The notes under the pieces: generated by a model
Told to the model about the DNA's origin: nothing
The model's input: the letters and a program-made list of their open reading frames with translations, nothing else
The model's database searches: none
Part shown: positions 8,605 to 16,855 of the stretch, piece after piece
Layout of the letters: every line of letters starts with the position of its first letter
Position numbering within the stretch: the stretch's first letter is position 1
Position numbers and translations under genes: made by a program
NCBI GenBank assembly: GCA_963678925.1
Contig: OY787533.1
Coordinates: forward strand, 2,914,001-2,978,000
Reading direction: 5' to 3'
Origin: G963665925 sp963678925
GTDB lineage: Bacteria > Bacillota > Clostridia > Peptostreptococcales > Acidaminobacteraceae
DNA length: 64,000 nucleotides

Positions 8605-9420
8605 TTACAGGGACAGGATCTCACGCGCCTCATCTGGTGTCGCAATGTCACGTCCGGTAGCATGGGCTATTTGGGCGATTCTTTCAACGAGAGCTTCATT
8701 GCTAGCAGGTATGTTGCCATCCATGAAGACCACATCCTCAATGCCGGTACGGACATGTCCGCCCATGGCTATGGCCATGGTTGCCATCTGGACATGAGAC
8801 CGTCCAATGCCAGAAACTGTCCATGTGCTGTCGGCTGGAAGACTGTCGACCAGAAACATGAGATTTCTAGGTGTTCCAGGAAGCGAACCGGGTACATTCA
8901 TAACAAGATTGAAGTGCAGAGGTCCTTTCAGTATGCCTTTCTTGTGGATGTATATGGCGTTGTGCAGCATAGAACCGTCAAAGACTTCGATCTCAGGCTT
9001 GATATTGTTGCTTCGCATTTTTTCTGCAAGGGCTTGAATCAGTTCTGGACTATTGGCATTGACGCTGGTCGGAAAATTGGATGAACCAGTTGAAAGGCTT
9101 GCCATTTCAACATTAAGATCAAGCATTTGACCTCGCCAGTCTGCTGAACTGGCTTTACCACCACGTGCGCCGGTTGAAAGCTGTCTTATCACATCAGCAT
9201 TCATCGCGTCCAACTGATCGAGAACTTCCTTGAACAGTGCACGATCGCTGGTCGGCTGAAACATCGCGTCTCGAACGTGGATATGTGCGACAGAAGCGCC
9301 TAGCTTGCTGCAGCTCATTATGCTCTGCGCGATTTCCTCTGATGTAAGGGGGACATGGGGCGTCATTTCCTTTGTGGGCACATTTCCCGTTGGGGCCACC
9401 GTGATGATGAGTTTGTTCAT
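8605..9420 (-). CDS. Beta-keto acid cleavage enzyme (BKACE / Kce-like, DUF849)
   Basis: 271 residues, start ATG at 9420 behind AAAGGAG eight bases upstream. The family condenses a beta-keto acid with acetyl-CoA and splits it to acetoacetate and a new CoA ester; the founding member, Kce, acts on 3-keto-5-aminohexanoate in lysine fermentation. Visible marks are the zinc motif HIHVRD near residue 50, a STGARGG loop, and GGHVRTGIEDVVF near the end, equal to the family's GGHVRxGxED block. Other lysine-fermentation genes (kamA, kdd, kal) are absent from the window, so the substrate is open. It is encoded directly downstream of an aminotransferase whose frame runs into this gene. Confidence 0.8.
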   Translation of the reverse strand: MNKLIITVAPTGNVPTKEMTPHVPLTSEEIAQSIMSCSKLGASVAHIHVRDAMFQPTSDRALFKEVLDQLDAMNADVIRQLSTGARGGKASSADWRGQMLDLNVEMASLSTGSSNFPTSVNANSPELIQALAEKMRSNNIKPEIEVFDGSMLHNAIYIHKKGILKGPLHFNLVMNVPGSLPGTPRNLMFLVDSLPADSTWTVSGIGRSHVQMATMAIAMGGHVRTGIEDVVFMDGNIPASNEALVERIAQIAHATGRDIATPDEAREILSL

Positions 9421-10795
9421 GGACAATTCTCCTTTCGCTTTCAAGCGTATTCAGTACCTTGTCTATACCTGCCGTGAGTTTTTCTACAAGAAGATCGACT
9501 TCGTGTCGCGTAATATTAATTGGAGGAGCGAGCAGTATATGGTCGCCTTTGTAACCGATGAAGCAGCCCCCACCAGGATATATGACCAGACCTTCTTCAA
9601 GGCAGGCCTCAGTAATCAGTCCCTGAAGGCGTTCGTCGTGTTCAAATGGCTGTCGTGTCTTTTGATTGGAGACAAATTCGATGCCGATCATGAGGCCGAT
9701 CCCCCTGATTTCACCGACAATTGGGCGGGTGTAGAGGCTCTGGAGCTTTTGCATGAGATACTTGCCTTGCTCTTCAGCGTTTTTTACCCAGTTTTCTCTT
9801 TCGATGATGGTCATGACCTTATCGGCGATTGCGCATGAAAGTGGATTCCCGGCATAGGTGTGCCCGTGTACAAAGTGGCCGCTACCTGTGATCATGATGG
9901 TATTGAAGATCTCATCGTTGACGAGTGCGGCACCAATCGGCGTATAGCCTGAGCTCATGCCTTTTGCTACGGTCATGATATCTGGAATGACGCCGAAATG
10001 CTCAATGGCAAAGTTTTTTCCGGTTCGACCAAAGCCGGACATGACCTCATCTACAATAAGGAGAATGTCGTATTTAGTACAGATTTCTCGTACCATTTTG
10101 AAATATATTGGGTGAGGATGGACGCCAGGTGCTGCAGAGCCGACAATGGGCTCGGTGATGAAGGCGGCGACGTTTTCCGGTCCCTGACGCAGGATTTCCT
10201 CCTCTAGGGATTCGGCTGCATAGACACTCGTATCGTGGAGCGTAACAGCATGCCATGGGTTCCTATAGTGATAGAACTGCGGAATTTTAGGAAAGTTAAT
10301 CAAAATCGGATCATACATCTTGCGGCGCCCTGTAATGCCTGTCATGGACAGTGCACCAAGTGTATTCCCGTGGAAAGAGTTCCATTTGGAAATAATCTTC
10401 CATTTAGAACTGCCTTTACCGTCGCGCTCAACATAGTATTGCCGCGCCATTTTGATGGCTGTTTCTGTGGCTTCTGATCCGCCAGAAACAAAATATACAT
10501 GATCAAGCCCTTCAGGTGCCCAGTTGGCGACGCGCTCAGCGCAGCGTTCGATGGGGTCAGCCGTCCAGCGGGAGAGGTGTGTGAATGCAATGGTCTTGAT
10601 TTGTTCGGCAGCAAAATCTGCAATCTCTTCGTTGCCGTGACCAATGTTTGCTACTGCGGACCCGGAACATCCGTCCATATAGGATTTTCCGTTTTCATCA
10701 TACAGATAGATCCCCTTGCCATGTGAAATTTTAGGATAATGCCATTTTTGATTTCTGTAAAATACATGGTTTTGAGGTGCGGTTTTGCCTTTCAT
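9194..10795 (-). CDS. Class III PLP-dependent aminotransferase, C-terminus overlapping next gene
   Basis: Start ATG 10795 has AAGGAGGA just upstream. The fold is complete: MDGCSGSAVANIGHGN near residue 40, SGGSEATETAIKMAR for the phosphate loop, VDEVMSGFGRTGK, and AKGMSSGY with PLP-lysine at about residue 278. Members move an omega- or beta-amino group to pyruvate or 2-oxoglutarate. Family proteins end near 450 residues. Here the core ends at about residue 455 (KVLNTLESE) but no stop occurs until 9194, giving 533 residues with a 227-base overlap into the BKACE gene. The tail is Arg-, His- and Cys-rich and unlike the family, so I suspect a lost stop or a small frameshift. A role beside the BKACE enzyme, such as acting on a beta-aminoacyl compound, is inference. 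Confidence 0.82.
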   Translation of the reverse strand: MKGKTAPQNHVFYRNQKWHYPKISHGKGIYLYDENGKSYMDGCSGSAVANIGHGNEEIADFAAEQIKTIAFTHLSRWTADPIERCAERVANWAPEGLDHVYFVSGGSEATETAIKMARQYYVERDGKGSSKWKIISKWNSFHGNTLGALSMTGITGRRKMYDPILINFPKIPQFYHYRNPWHAVTLHDTSVYAAESLEEEILRQGPENVAAFITEPIVGSAAPGVHPHPIYFKMVREICTKYDILLIVDEVMSGFGRTGKNFAIEHFGVIPDIMTVAKGMSSGYTPIGAALVNDEIFNTIMITGSGHFVHGHTYAGNPLSCAIADKVMTIIERENWVKNAEEQGKYLMQKLQSLYTRPIVGEIRGIGLMIGIEFVSNQKTRQPFEHDERLQGLITEACLEEGLVIYPGGGCFIGYKGDHILLAPPINITRHEVDLLVEKLTAGIDKVLNTLESERRIVHEQTHHHGGPNGKCAHKGNDAPCPPYIRGNRAEHNELQQARRFCRTYPRSRRDVSADQRSCTVQGSSRSVGRDEC

Positions 10796-10850
10796 CGTTC
10801 TCCTCCTTGGTGCTTTACATATGGATAATTCATGCGTTTGCATGAATATA

Positions 10851-10897
10851 AAAAAATCCAGTACAAAATAAGCTTGCGCTTATTAGTACTGGATTTT
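10851..10897 (-). terminator. Terminator between DUF3870 and the aminotransferase (minus strand)
   Basis: A long, nearly perfect inverted repeat (AAATCCAGTAC 10854-10864 with GTACTGGATTT 10886-10896, extended inward by AATAAGC/GCTTATT) is followed on the minus strand by T residues (plus-strand A run 10851-10856). Confidence 0.8.
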
Positions 10898-10957
10898 ATC
10901 TGCTAGGTCAAGATGGGTTACATCATTTCCGCAAACAAAGCAGTTGTATGCATGCTG

Positions 10958-11302
10958 CTAGGCCTTATTCATTTTTTCGCTTCGCCACTGTTGATAACGC
11001 TCTGCGGTTTGCTTGACAGCAACACAGATGGCTTTTTGGGAATGACCGTGGTAGCGGAAGCAGACAGCATCGATTAAATCCTGAATGGGGTCATCATGAA
11101 GGTTGAACCCAACTATGATATCCTTCAAGAACATCTTTGCTTCATCCGTTAAAAGTGTACAGGACATATCTGTCACTGAACCGGACTTATAATTGATCAC
11201 AAGTCCAACACCCACCGTCTCCATAAGCTGGCCTGCGGCCATGTTACTCGGTAGCTTAGCGTATGAAATGAAGTAAACCGTTTCACTGTCATAGTGTTTC
11301 AT
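10958..11302 (-). CDS. DUF3870 domain protein, function unknown
   Basis: 114 residues. ATG 11302 is preferred because GGAG lies 10 bases upstream; a GTG at 11311 would sit almost on top of that site. The sequence matches the DUF3870 pattern: an N-terminal VYFISYAKLPSNM strand, a middle DMSCTLLTDEAKMFLKDIIVG, and a C-terminal FRYHGHSQKAICVAVKQTAERYQQW. It is soluble, with no signal peptide. No biochemical function is known to me. It is encoded on the same strand as the aminotransferase and BKACE genes but a terminator separates them. The divergent kinase gene on its other side is not obviously related. Confidence 0.75.
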   Translation of the reverse strand: MKHYDSETVYFISYAKLPSNMAAGQLMETVGVGLVINYKSGSVTDMSCTLLTDEAKMFLKDIIVGFNLHDDPIQDLIDAVCFRYHGHSQKAICVAVKQTAERYQQWRSEKMNKA

Positions 11303-11454
11303 TTGTTCCACACTCCATTTCTACCACCGATTATACACGAAAGATTCAGTTTTTCAATAATATTTTAAAAATTTATGTTAAAATTTTAGAGAGATTTGAT
11401 GTGTGGATGAAAACGTTTTTCTACACTGGCTTGGTTGAGGAAATGGAAGGTTCT

Positions 11455-12759
11455 ATGGGAATTGGCTTAATGAAGAGGGATAGAGGTGTTGAGATTCTAT
11501 TTATTGCCTCTGCAACTGCCTTAATGGGGCAGGTATATATCCATCCATTCAACTCATCATTCAGGATATCACTGGGTATTGTAGCAATGACGCTCCTGAT
11601 GCTTAAGTTTGAGAAGGTATCCATCAACTTGACGGGGATTGCGTCTGGATTTGCCATATTTGGATTTCGTGTCTTCCTGGACTATCTAGGGAGCGCGGGG
11701 GATGTCTTTACCATTATGAACAGGCATCTTCCGGCAGCGATCTTTTATGTCATCGTTGCAGTCATGTATTCCCAGTTTAAAATAAGGAGCTATCGTGATT
11801 TTCCCGTTCAGCTTGTATTCATGGTCGGGATTTCAGATATCATGGCAAATCTCATGGAGGTTGTTATAAGGCAGGAGTTCGATGCCACCTCTGCAGACGT
11901 GGTTTTGCTGGGTCTTTTTTTGGCGGGGCTTATACGCGCCATTCTCATACTGATTCTATATTCAGGCCTGCGCTTTTACAGCGTTCTACTGCTCAGGGAA
12001 GAGCAAAATGAGAAGTATAAGGAGCTGCTTCTTATGAGTGCGAAAATGAAGGCTGAAATTTTCTTTCTCAACAAGTCGATGGGAGATATTGAATCGGCAA
12101 TGAACAGAAGCTATTCCATATACTCTGAACTGAAAAACGATGTTGTTGTGATTGAAGGTGAAGATATCACACGTCTACGCAACAGACTGCTTAATCTTTC
12201 CAAGGACATACACGAAATCAAGAAAGATTCGCAGCGCGTCATATCAGGCATGGAGCGCCTGCTGCCTGATTATAGAAATAAGGAGAGCATGCTGCTGGGA
12301 GAAATTCTTGAAATCATTCAGGAGAATACCCGACGTTATCTGCAGTCCTTGAACAAGGACATTGAAATTATTTTGGATATTGGAAACGACAGCATTATCA
12401 GTGACTATCATTCCCTGATAAGCATTCTGAACAACCTGATTAACAATGCTATAGAGTCTATTGATAAAACGGGCTATATACATATAGGACAGCGTATGGA
12501 AGGACCTAGCATCGTCTTTGAAGTAACGGACAATGGAAGCGGCATCAAGCCAAAGGACCTTCAGGCAATCTTCACGCCGGGTTTCTCCACGAAGTTTGAC
12601 AAGAGCACGGGACGCATGTCCACGGGCATCGGACTGACTCATGTCAAGGAACTGGTAGAAAGCTATTATGATGGACAGATTTACGTAGAATCTGATTTGG
12701 GCAAGGGTACGATCTTCAAAGTGTATCTGCCTAAGAAACGACTTGAAAACATGCTTTAA
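11455..12759 (+). CDS. Sensor histidine kinase, GlnK/YcbA-like
   Basis: ATG 11455 has GGAAGG four bases upstream; the frame is open to a GTG at 11401, so an 18-residue extension is possible. From 11455 it has 434 residues. The first about 185 residues hold six or so hydrophobic segments with little extracellular loop, suggesting an intramembrane sensor. Then comes a coiled linker, a dimerisation part without the classic HEIRTP box, and a HATPase domain with NNLINNAIESI (about residue 325), DNGSGI and GIGLTHVKEL. This architecture and the YcbB-type partner downstream match B. subtilis GlnK-GlnL, which controls glutamine use. The ligand here is unknown. Confidence 0.8.
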   Translation: MGIGLMKRDRGVEILFIASATALMGQVYIHPFNSSFRISLGIVAMTLLMLKFEKVSINLTGIASGFAIFGFRVFLDYLGSAGDVFTIMNRHLPAAIFYVIVAVMYSQFKIRSYRDFPVQLVFMVGISDIMANLMEVVIRQEFDATSADVVLLGLFLAGLIRAILILILYSGLRFYSVLLLREEQNEKYKELLLMSAKMKAEIFFLNKSMGDIESAMNRSYSIYSELKNDVVVIEGEDITRLRNRLLNLSKDIHEIKKDSQRVISGMERLLPDYRNKESMLLGEILEIIQENTRRYLQSLNKDIEIILDIGNDSIISDYHSLISILNNLINNAIESIDKTGYIHIGQRMEGPSIVFEVTDNGSGIKPKDLQAIFTPGFSTKFDKSTGRMSTGIGLTHVKELVESYYDGQIYVESDLGKGTIFKVYLPKKRLENML

Positions 12760-12775
12760 TTTGGGAGGTGTTCGC

Positions 12776-13684
12776 GTGAAACCTAGAATATACTTAGTAG
12801 ATGATGATATGGGAATACGGACAATACTTTCCAATATCATTGAAGATTATGACCTGGGCATACTTATTGGAGAATCAGCTGACGGCGAGCAGGCACTGGG
12901 AGATATTGTGCGCCTGAAGCCGGATATTGTCTATGTGGACCTGCTTTTGCCAAGTATAGATGGGATAGAAATCATTAGGCGTATTACAGATACGGATAAG
13001 GATACCCAGTTCATAATGATATCAGAGGTGACTTCACAGGATATGATTAGTGAGGCTTATAAGTCAGGCATTGAGTTCTATATCAACAAACCCATTAATG
13101 TTGTTGAAGTGGTCAGCATTACCAATAAGGCCATTGAGAATCAGAGAATAAGACGAACCTTGAGTCAGATCAACCAAACCTTAAATGCGACAGCTGGTCT
13201 TACACAGAGTCAGGGCCAGAAGGTTTCGTATAAGCATAAGGAAACGCCGAGAGAACTTGCGCACCAAATTTTTGTTGATCTTGGCATCAGCAGTGAGGCC
13301 GGCGCATCCGACCTGTTAAACATGATCGATATGATCCTCGAAGAGCAGGCAGTTAAAGGACTTAGACAGGTTTCCATCAACATGTCGCGCCTTTATGAAA
13401 AACTCAGTCAGTATTATAAGCGTGAAGGGGTCAAAAAATCAGTCTCCATGAAAGCGATAGAGCAACGTGTCAGACGATCCATACATAGTGGACTCCAAAA
13501 TATTGCGACCCTGGGTCTTGAGGATTTCAGCAACTTGAAATTTGAGAAGTATTCGAATATGCTGTATGACTTCAAAGACGTCAAGGCGGAAATGGATTTT
13601 ATCAGAAGGAAATCTGAATACCACGGCAAGGTAAGTGCTAAAGGCTTCCTCGAAGGGATGCTGAGCATAATAGAAAAGCATTAA
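12776..13684 (+). CDS. Response regulator with YcbB (GlnL-like) output domain
   Basis: 302 residues from GTG 12776, behind GGGAGG at 12763-12768; an in-frame ATG at 12743 lies inside the kinase gene. Residues 1-120 are a receiver with VDDD near the start, phospho-acceptor Asp55 (YVDLLLPS) and the conserved Lys (INKPIN). Residues about 150-300 match the YcbB domain, whose helical fold ends with a helix-turn-helix-like DNA-binding region (MKAIEQRVRRSIHSG). It forms an operon with the kinase and the symporter downstream. By analogy with GlnL it would activate transport or breakdown of an amino acid; the symporter is the obvious target. Confidence 0.85.
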   Translation: MKPRIYLVDDDMGIRTILSNIIEDYDLGILIGESADGEQALGDIVRLKPDIVYVDLLLPSIDGIEIIRRITDTDKDTQFIMISEVTSQDMISEAYKSGIEFYINKPINVVEVVSITNKAIENQRIRRTLSQINQTLNATAGLTQSQGQKVSYKHKETPRELAHQIFVDLGISSEAGASDLLNMIDMILEEQAVKGLRQVSINMSRLYEKLSQYYKREGVKKSVSMKAIEQRVRRSIHSGLQNIATLGLEDFSNLKFEKYSNMLYDFKDVKAEMDFIRRKSEYHGKVSAKGFLEGMLSIIEKH

Positions 13685-13696
13685 GGATGTTTATCA

Positions 13697-14923
13697 ATGA
13701 GAAAAAACACATTATCAAGATTCTTTATTGGTTTCATATTGGGTGGAATGGCGGGCCTGGTTGCCTATGCGCTTGATGTTCCCTATGTTTTTCAGCATAT
13801 TCTCAACAATATTGCTGGAACAGGGATTGCCGTGTTTAACGGGCTCATCGGAGTGATTATTTGGCCGCTGAGCGTTTTTGCCTTCATGGATGCCTTCCGA
13901 ATTATGTGGAGTATGATCCGTGGACATTATGGTGGAAGCGATTCAGTGAGGGTCTATATTGCCACAACTTTGATGGCTGTTGTGATTGCACTGCTTCTGG
14001 GAGATATGATTATCAATCGGATGTATGCCTTTATGGATTTCACATCATGGATTAATGCTAGGCAGGATGTCGTTGTACTGATGTCCTTTGTCGATACGTT
14101 GCCGGCGCTGCCGCAAATAGAGTGGTTGTGCATTGCTTCAGCGGTTGCAGGCGTCATTTTTGCCGAATGGGACATTGCGCAGTATGGAACGAAACTAAGA
14201 AAGCAGGATTTTTTCGAACAGCTCTATGAACGATTAATTGAACAGATCTATAAGCTGTATGCAGGACTTCCAATACTGATTTTTCTGGTGAGTTTTGCCA
14301 CGACGGCCTACGCTGGGATATCAATATTTGTCTTTGTTTTCATCTATGGACTCTTGGTGTTTGCCCTGATTTTTCTGCACGCACTCCTTGTTTACAGCGG
14401 GATTATCGGTATTATGCTTCGCCTTTCACCGGTTCTTTTCTTTAAGAAATGTGCACCGCTTATCCGGGTTGCGGGCTGGACGATCAACAGCAAGGAAACA
14501 GAGCCCATTACCATGCGCACTGCGACCGTAAAGCTTGGTGTACCAGAGGGCATTGCCAAAAATGTGGTCCAGGGGGGAACAACCCTCAATATGGATGGCA
14601 CGGCGATCATGCAGACGATTGCAGTTCTTATTACGGCTAAGGTGTATGGCATTCCTTTCATTGCATCTGATTTTATGCCACTGGCAATTATGCTGGTTAC
14701 CATTGCGGTTGTTACGACTGCTGGAACCTTGACGGGCATGTTTACACTTGGAATTGCCTTCTATGCTTTTGGTATTCCTTTCGAGATGCTTGCAGTGATC
14801 ATTTCAATCAGTCATGTTGTCAGTTCGGTGGTTACACCTGTAAATATACTGGGAGATTTGGTTGCAGCCATGAGTGTTGCTGATGAATATGGCAAACTAG
14901 ACCGTAAAATCTACAATAGTTAA
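13697..14923 (+). CDS. Dicarboxylate/amino acid:cation symporter (DAACS family)
   Basis: 408 residues, ATG 13697, 12 bases after the regulator stop. About eight hydrophobic segments are visible. The substrate and sodium binding block is clear: VQGGTTLNMDGTAIMQT (about residues 290-306), which includes the NMDGT signature of GltP/DctA/GltT proteins, followed by VTTAGTLTG and SSVVTPVNILGD in the last helices. The family takes up glutamate, aspartate, serine/threonine or C4-dicarboxylates with sodium or protons. The middle region (about residues 100-190) diverges from the best known members, so I leave the substrate open. A strong terminator follows. Confidence 0.83.
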   Translation: MRKNTLSRFFIGFILGGMAGLVAYALDVPYVFQHILNNIAGTGIAVFNGLIGVIIWPLSVFAFMDAFRIMWSMIRGHYGGSDSVRVYIATTLMAVVIALLLGDMIINRMYAFMDFTSWINARQDVVVLMSFVDTLPALPQIEWLCIASAVAGVIFAEWDIAQYGTKLRKQDFFEQLYERLIEQIYKLYAGLPILIFLVSFATTAYAGISIFVFVFIYGLLVFALIFLHALLVYSGIIGIMLRLSPVLFFKKCAPLIRVAGWTINSKETEPITMRTATVKLGVPEGIAKNVVQGGTTLNMDGTAIMQTIAVLITAKVYGIPFIASDFMPLAIMLVTIAVVTTAGTLTGMFTLGIAFYAFGIPFEMLAVIISISHVVSSVVTPVNILGDLVAAMSVADEYGKLDRKIYNS

Positions 14924-14931
14924 AAATAGCC

Positions 14932-14981
14932 AAAAAGCGATTTTGCAAGAAGGGAATTCAAACTTGCAAAATCGCTTTTTT
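14932..14981 (+). terminator. Rho-independent terminator after the DAACS symporter
   Basis: An 18-bp stem (AAAAAGCGATTTTGCAAG with its complement CTTGCAAAATCGCTTTTT) and a 13-base loop, the right arm merging into a T-run. Confidence 0.9.
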
Positions 14982-15153
14982 AGGTTTATTGTTAAGAACA
15001 AGTAAAGAAAGTCCGGCTTTTAATGTGAAAAATCATAAAAAAGTATTTATTTAACCTAAAATCAATGATTAAACAAGGTGGTTGTGGGAATAATACTGTA
15101 TATAGTTCGTGTTCTTATGCAGATTGTACTCACAAAAAAACATTTAAAAGTAC

Positions 15154-15182
15154 TTGTATTATGAATAAAAGTATCCTATAAT
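15154..15182 (+). promoter_or_regulatory. Sigma-A type promoter for the zinc-ribbon gene
   Basis: TTGTAT (15154-15159), a 17-base spacer and a consensus TATAAT (15177-15182). It lies 50 bases upstream of the ATG at 15233. The rest of the gap 14982-15153 is AT-rich and shows nothing else I recognise. Confidence 0.6.
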
Positions 15183-15232
15183 ATGCATATAGAACAAATT
15201 GTATACGATTATTCAAAAATGGAGGTATGGCA

Positions 15233-15391
15233 ATGGACAAGAATGTACAAAACAACTACGTAAAAGTTGGCGTATGTAAAAGATGTGAAGAAGAGAAAAA
15301 AGTAAATCGTTTTGGTCTCTGCAAAAACTGTAACCAAGATGTTGACCGCGAGTACACTATGCTGTATGGCTTCAAAACAATGGAATACTAA
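15233..15391 (+). CDS. Small zinc-ribbon-like protein (52 residues)
   Basis: A short frame from ATG 15233 with GGAGGT at 15221-15226 and a consensus promoter upstream. The protein is charged and soluble, with two CxxC pairs twelve residues apart (GVCKRCEEEKK at about 14-24 and LCKNC at 29-33), the spacing of a small zinc knuckle. It ends YTMLYGFKTMEY. It has its own promoter and terminator, so it is a single-gene unit. Small zinc ribbons of this kind bind nucleic acid or partner proteins, but no function can be assigned. Codon use is like that of its neighbours. Confidence 0.65.
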   Translation: MDKNVQNNYVKVGVCKRCEEEKKVNRFGLCKNCNQDVDREYTMLYGFKTMEY

Positions 15392-15430
15392 TAACCAAAG
15401 GATGAAAACCAATGGAAGGTCATCAAACGT

Positions 15431-15467
15431 AAACGACGTTGCCCAGTTTGTAGGTAACGTCGTTTTA
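15431..15467 (+). terminator. Rho-independent terminator after the zinc-ribbon gene
   Basis: AAACGACGTTGCC pairs with GGTAACGTCGTTT (one G-T pair) around a CAGTTTGTA loop, then TTTATT. It begins 39 bases past the stop codon. Confidence 0.75.
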
Positions 15468-15492
15468 TTGTGCGGAAAAAACAAAGAAATGC

Positions 15493-15556
15493 ACAAATTT
15501 ACGAGTGAAGAATCAGCTTTGCTCGCAAGGAGCTGATTCTTCACTCGTAAATTTGT
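15493..15556. repeat. Perfect 26-bp inverted repeat with 12-base loop
   Basis: Bases 15493-15518 are the exact reverse complement of 15531-15556; the loop is TTGCTCGCAAGG. No T-run follows, so it is not a standard terminator. It opens a 180-base gene-free stretch of successive hairpins (see the next entry). Such long perfect arms can come from a small non-autonomous mobile element or a structured RNA. Confidence 0.8.
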
Positions 15557-15670
15557 ATATGGCGCGTTTCAGCGACATGAGCAATCGAAGATTGCTCTGG
15601 CGGTTTTAAAACTGCCCTCATATTTCAATAGACATATATGCCCTATAGGAAAAACTTCAGGTTTTTCTTA
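15557..15670. other. Gene-free region with three further hairpins, possible structured RNA
   Basis: Following the long inverted repeat are: GAGCAATC-GAA-GATTGCTC (15579-15597), an imperfect palindrome GGCGGTTTTAAAACTGCC (15599-15616), and GAAAAAC-TTCAG-GTTTTTC (15649-15667). ATATG at 15557-15561 and CATAT at 15619-15623 could close the first two into a branched fold. No open frame explains the region. The last hairpin ends just before the galM promoter. The known-family identity is unresolved. Confidence 0.5.
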
Positions 15671-15677
15671 CCATTGC

Positions 15678-15706
15678 TTGTAGTAATCAGGGAGTAAGAT
15701 TATAAT
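15678..15706 (+). promoter_or_regulatory. Sigma-A type promoter for galM
   Basis: TTGTAG (15678-15683), 17-base spacer, consensus TATAAT (15701-15706). Transcription would start near 15713, giving a leader of about 84 bases before ATG 15797. Confidence 0.65.
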
Positions 15707-15796
15707 GTAATGTATGAAAAAACGATAATTGAAAGAAATTTATGACTACAACAGATTCGTAGTCATTGCTCATATAAAATAGGAGAGGACAGCGTT

Positions 15797-16807
15797 ATGA
15801 GAATTCATAAAGAAGGTACCGGAATTCATTTGGATGGATTTGAAGTAGAAAGAATTACAGTTGAGAATAGTCGCGGTCTGGAAATTTGTTTTTTGTCTGT
15901 TGGCTGTGTCATTGAAGCAATCATGGTTGCTGACAAAGAAGGCAATAGGGAAAACATCGTACTTCACTACGATCAGGTAAAAACCTATCTGGAAAATCCC
16001 GATTATTTTGGCAGTATCGTTGGCAGAACTGCCGGTAGAATTTCTGAGGGGCGTTTTGTACTGGACGGGGTTGCCTATGATCTTGAAAGAAATGACCAGA
16101 ATTATAACCTTCATGGTGAAAGCTCGGGTCTTCATATACGCAATTGGAAGCCGGAACTCATTGAGCAAGAAAACGCAGCAGGCGTCACATTCTCACTTTC
16201 AAGCCCAGATGGTGCCGGCGGTTATCCGGGTAATGTGGATTTACAGGTGTCCTATCTTCTAGATGAAGAGAACACCCTTCATATGACCTATGAAGGCAAG
16301 ACCGATAAGAAGACGGTTCTGAATATGACAAACCATTCTTACTTCAACCTAAGCGGGAACCTGAACAAGCAGGTATTTGACCATAAGCTCTGGATTGATG
16401 CCCAGCAGTTTGTTCCAATACAGGAAAATGGCTGTCCAGTTGGACTTCTTGCAGGCGTTGACGGGACCGCCTTTGATTTCAGAACTGAAAAAAGTGTCGG
16501 TCAGGATATTGGTGCGAATGAAACACAGATCCTTAGAGGCAGTGGCTTTGACCATCCTTTCCTACTTGAGAAGAAGGGGCCTTTTCAAATCAAAATGACA
16601 CATCCTGCTTCAGGTCGCTTTATGAAGGTCTGGACTGACCAGGATGCCGTAGTGCTCTATACTGCCAATCATTTAGACCATAAGGCAGTTTGTCTGGAAA
16701 CACAGAACCTGCCGGACCATGTCAATAAGAGAGGCTTCCCATTTGAGCCAGTAACAGCAGAAGCACCTTACAAGGCACAGACAAGAATCACATTTGGCAC
16801 TCTATAA
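15797..16807 (+). CDS. galM: Aldose 1-epimerase (mutarotase)
   Basis: 336 residues from ATG 15797 with AGGAGAGG at 15781-15788. It interconverts alpha and beta anomers of glucose or galactose in the cytoplasm, feeding sugar kinases. Family marks are VGRTAGRISEGRF near residue 75, NYNLHGESSGLH (the NLHGG-like block carrying the first active-site His), TNHSYFNLSG with the second catalytic His, the sugar-binding Asp region GFDHPFLL, and VCLETQNLPDH with the catalytic Glu. Length is normal. It has its own promoter and a shared bidirectional terminator; no galactose operon genes are nearby. Confidence 0.92.
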   Translation: MRIHKEGTGIHLDGFEVERITVENSRGLEICFLSVGCVIEAIMVADKEGNRENIVLHYDQVKTYLENPDYFGSIVGRTAGRISEGRFVLDGVAYDLERNDQNYNLHGESSGLHIRNWKPELIEQENAAGVTFSLSSPDGAGGYPGNVDLQVSYLLDEENTLHMTYEGKTDKKTVLNMTNHSYFNLSGNLNKQVFDHKLWIDAQQFVPIQENGCPVGLLAGVDGTAFDFRTEKSVGQDIGANETQILRGSGFDHPFLLEKKGPFQIKMTHPASGRFMKVWTDQDAVVLYTANHLDHKAVCLETQNLPDHVNKRGFPFEPVTAEAPYKAQTRITFGTL

Positions 16808-16855
16808 AGTGCTGGAATATGAACACAGCATATAATGTACGATGACATAAGATGA

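Noticed and set aside
8554..9084. Plus-strand frame of 176 codons
   Set aside because: Antisense to the BKACE gene, which has motifs and a ribosome site; no family likeness.
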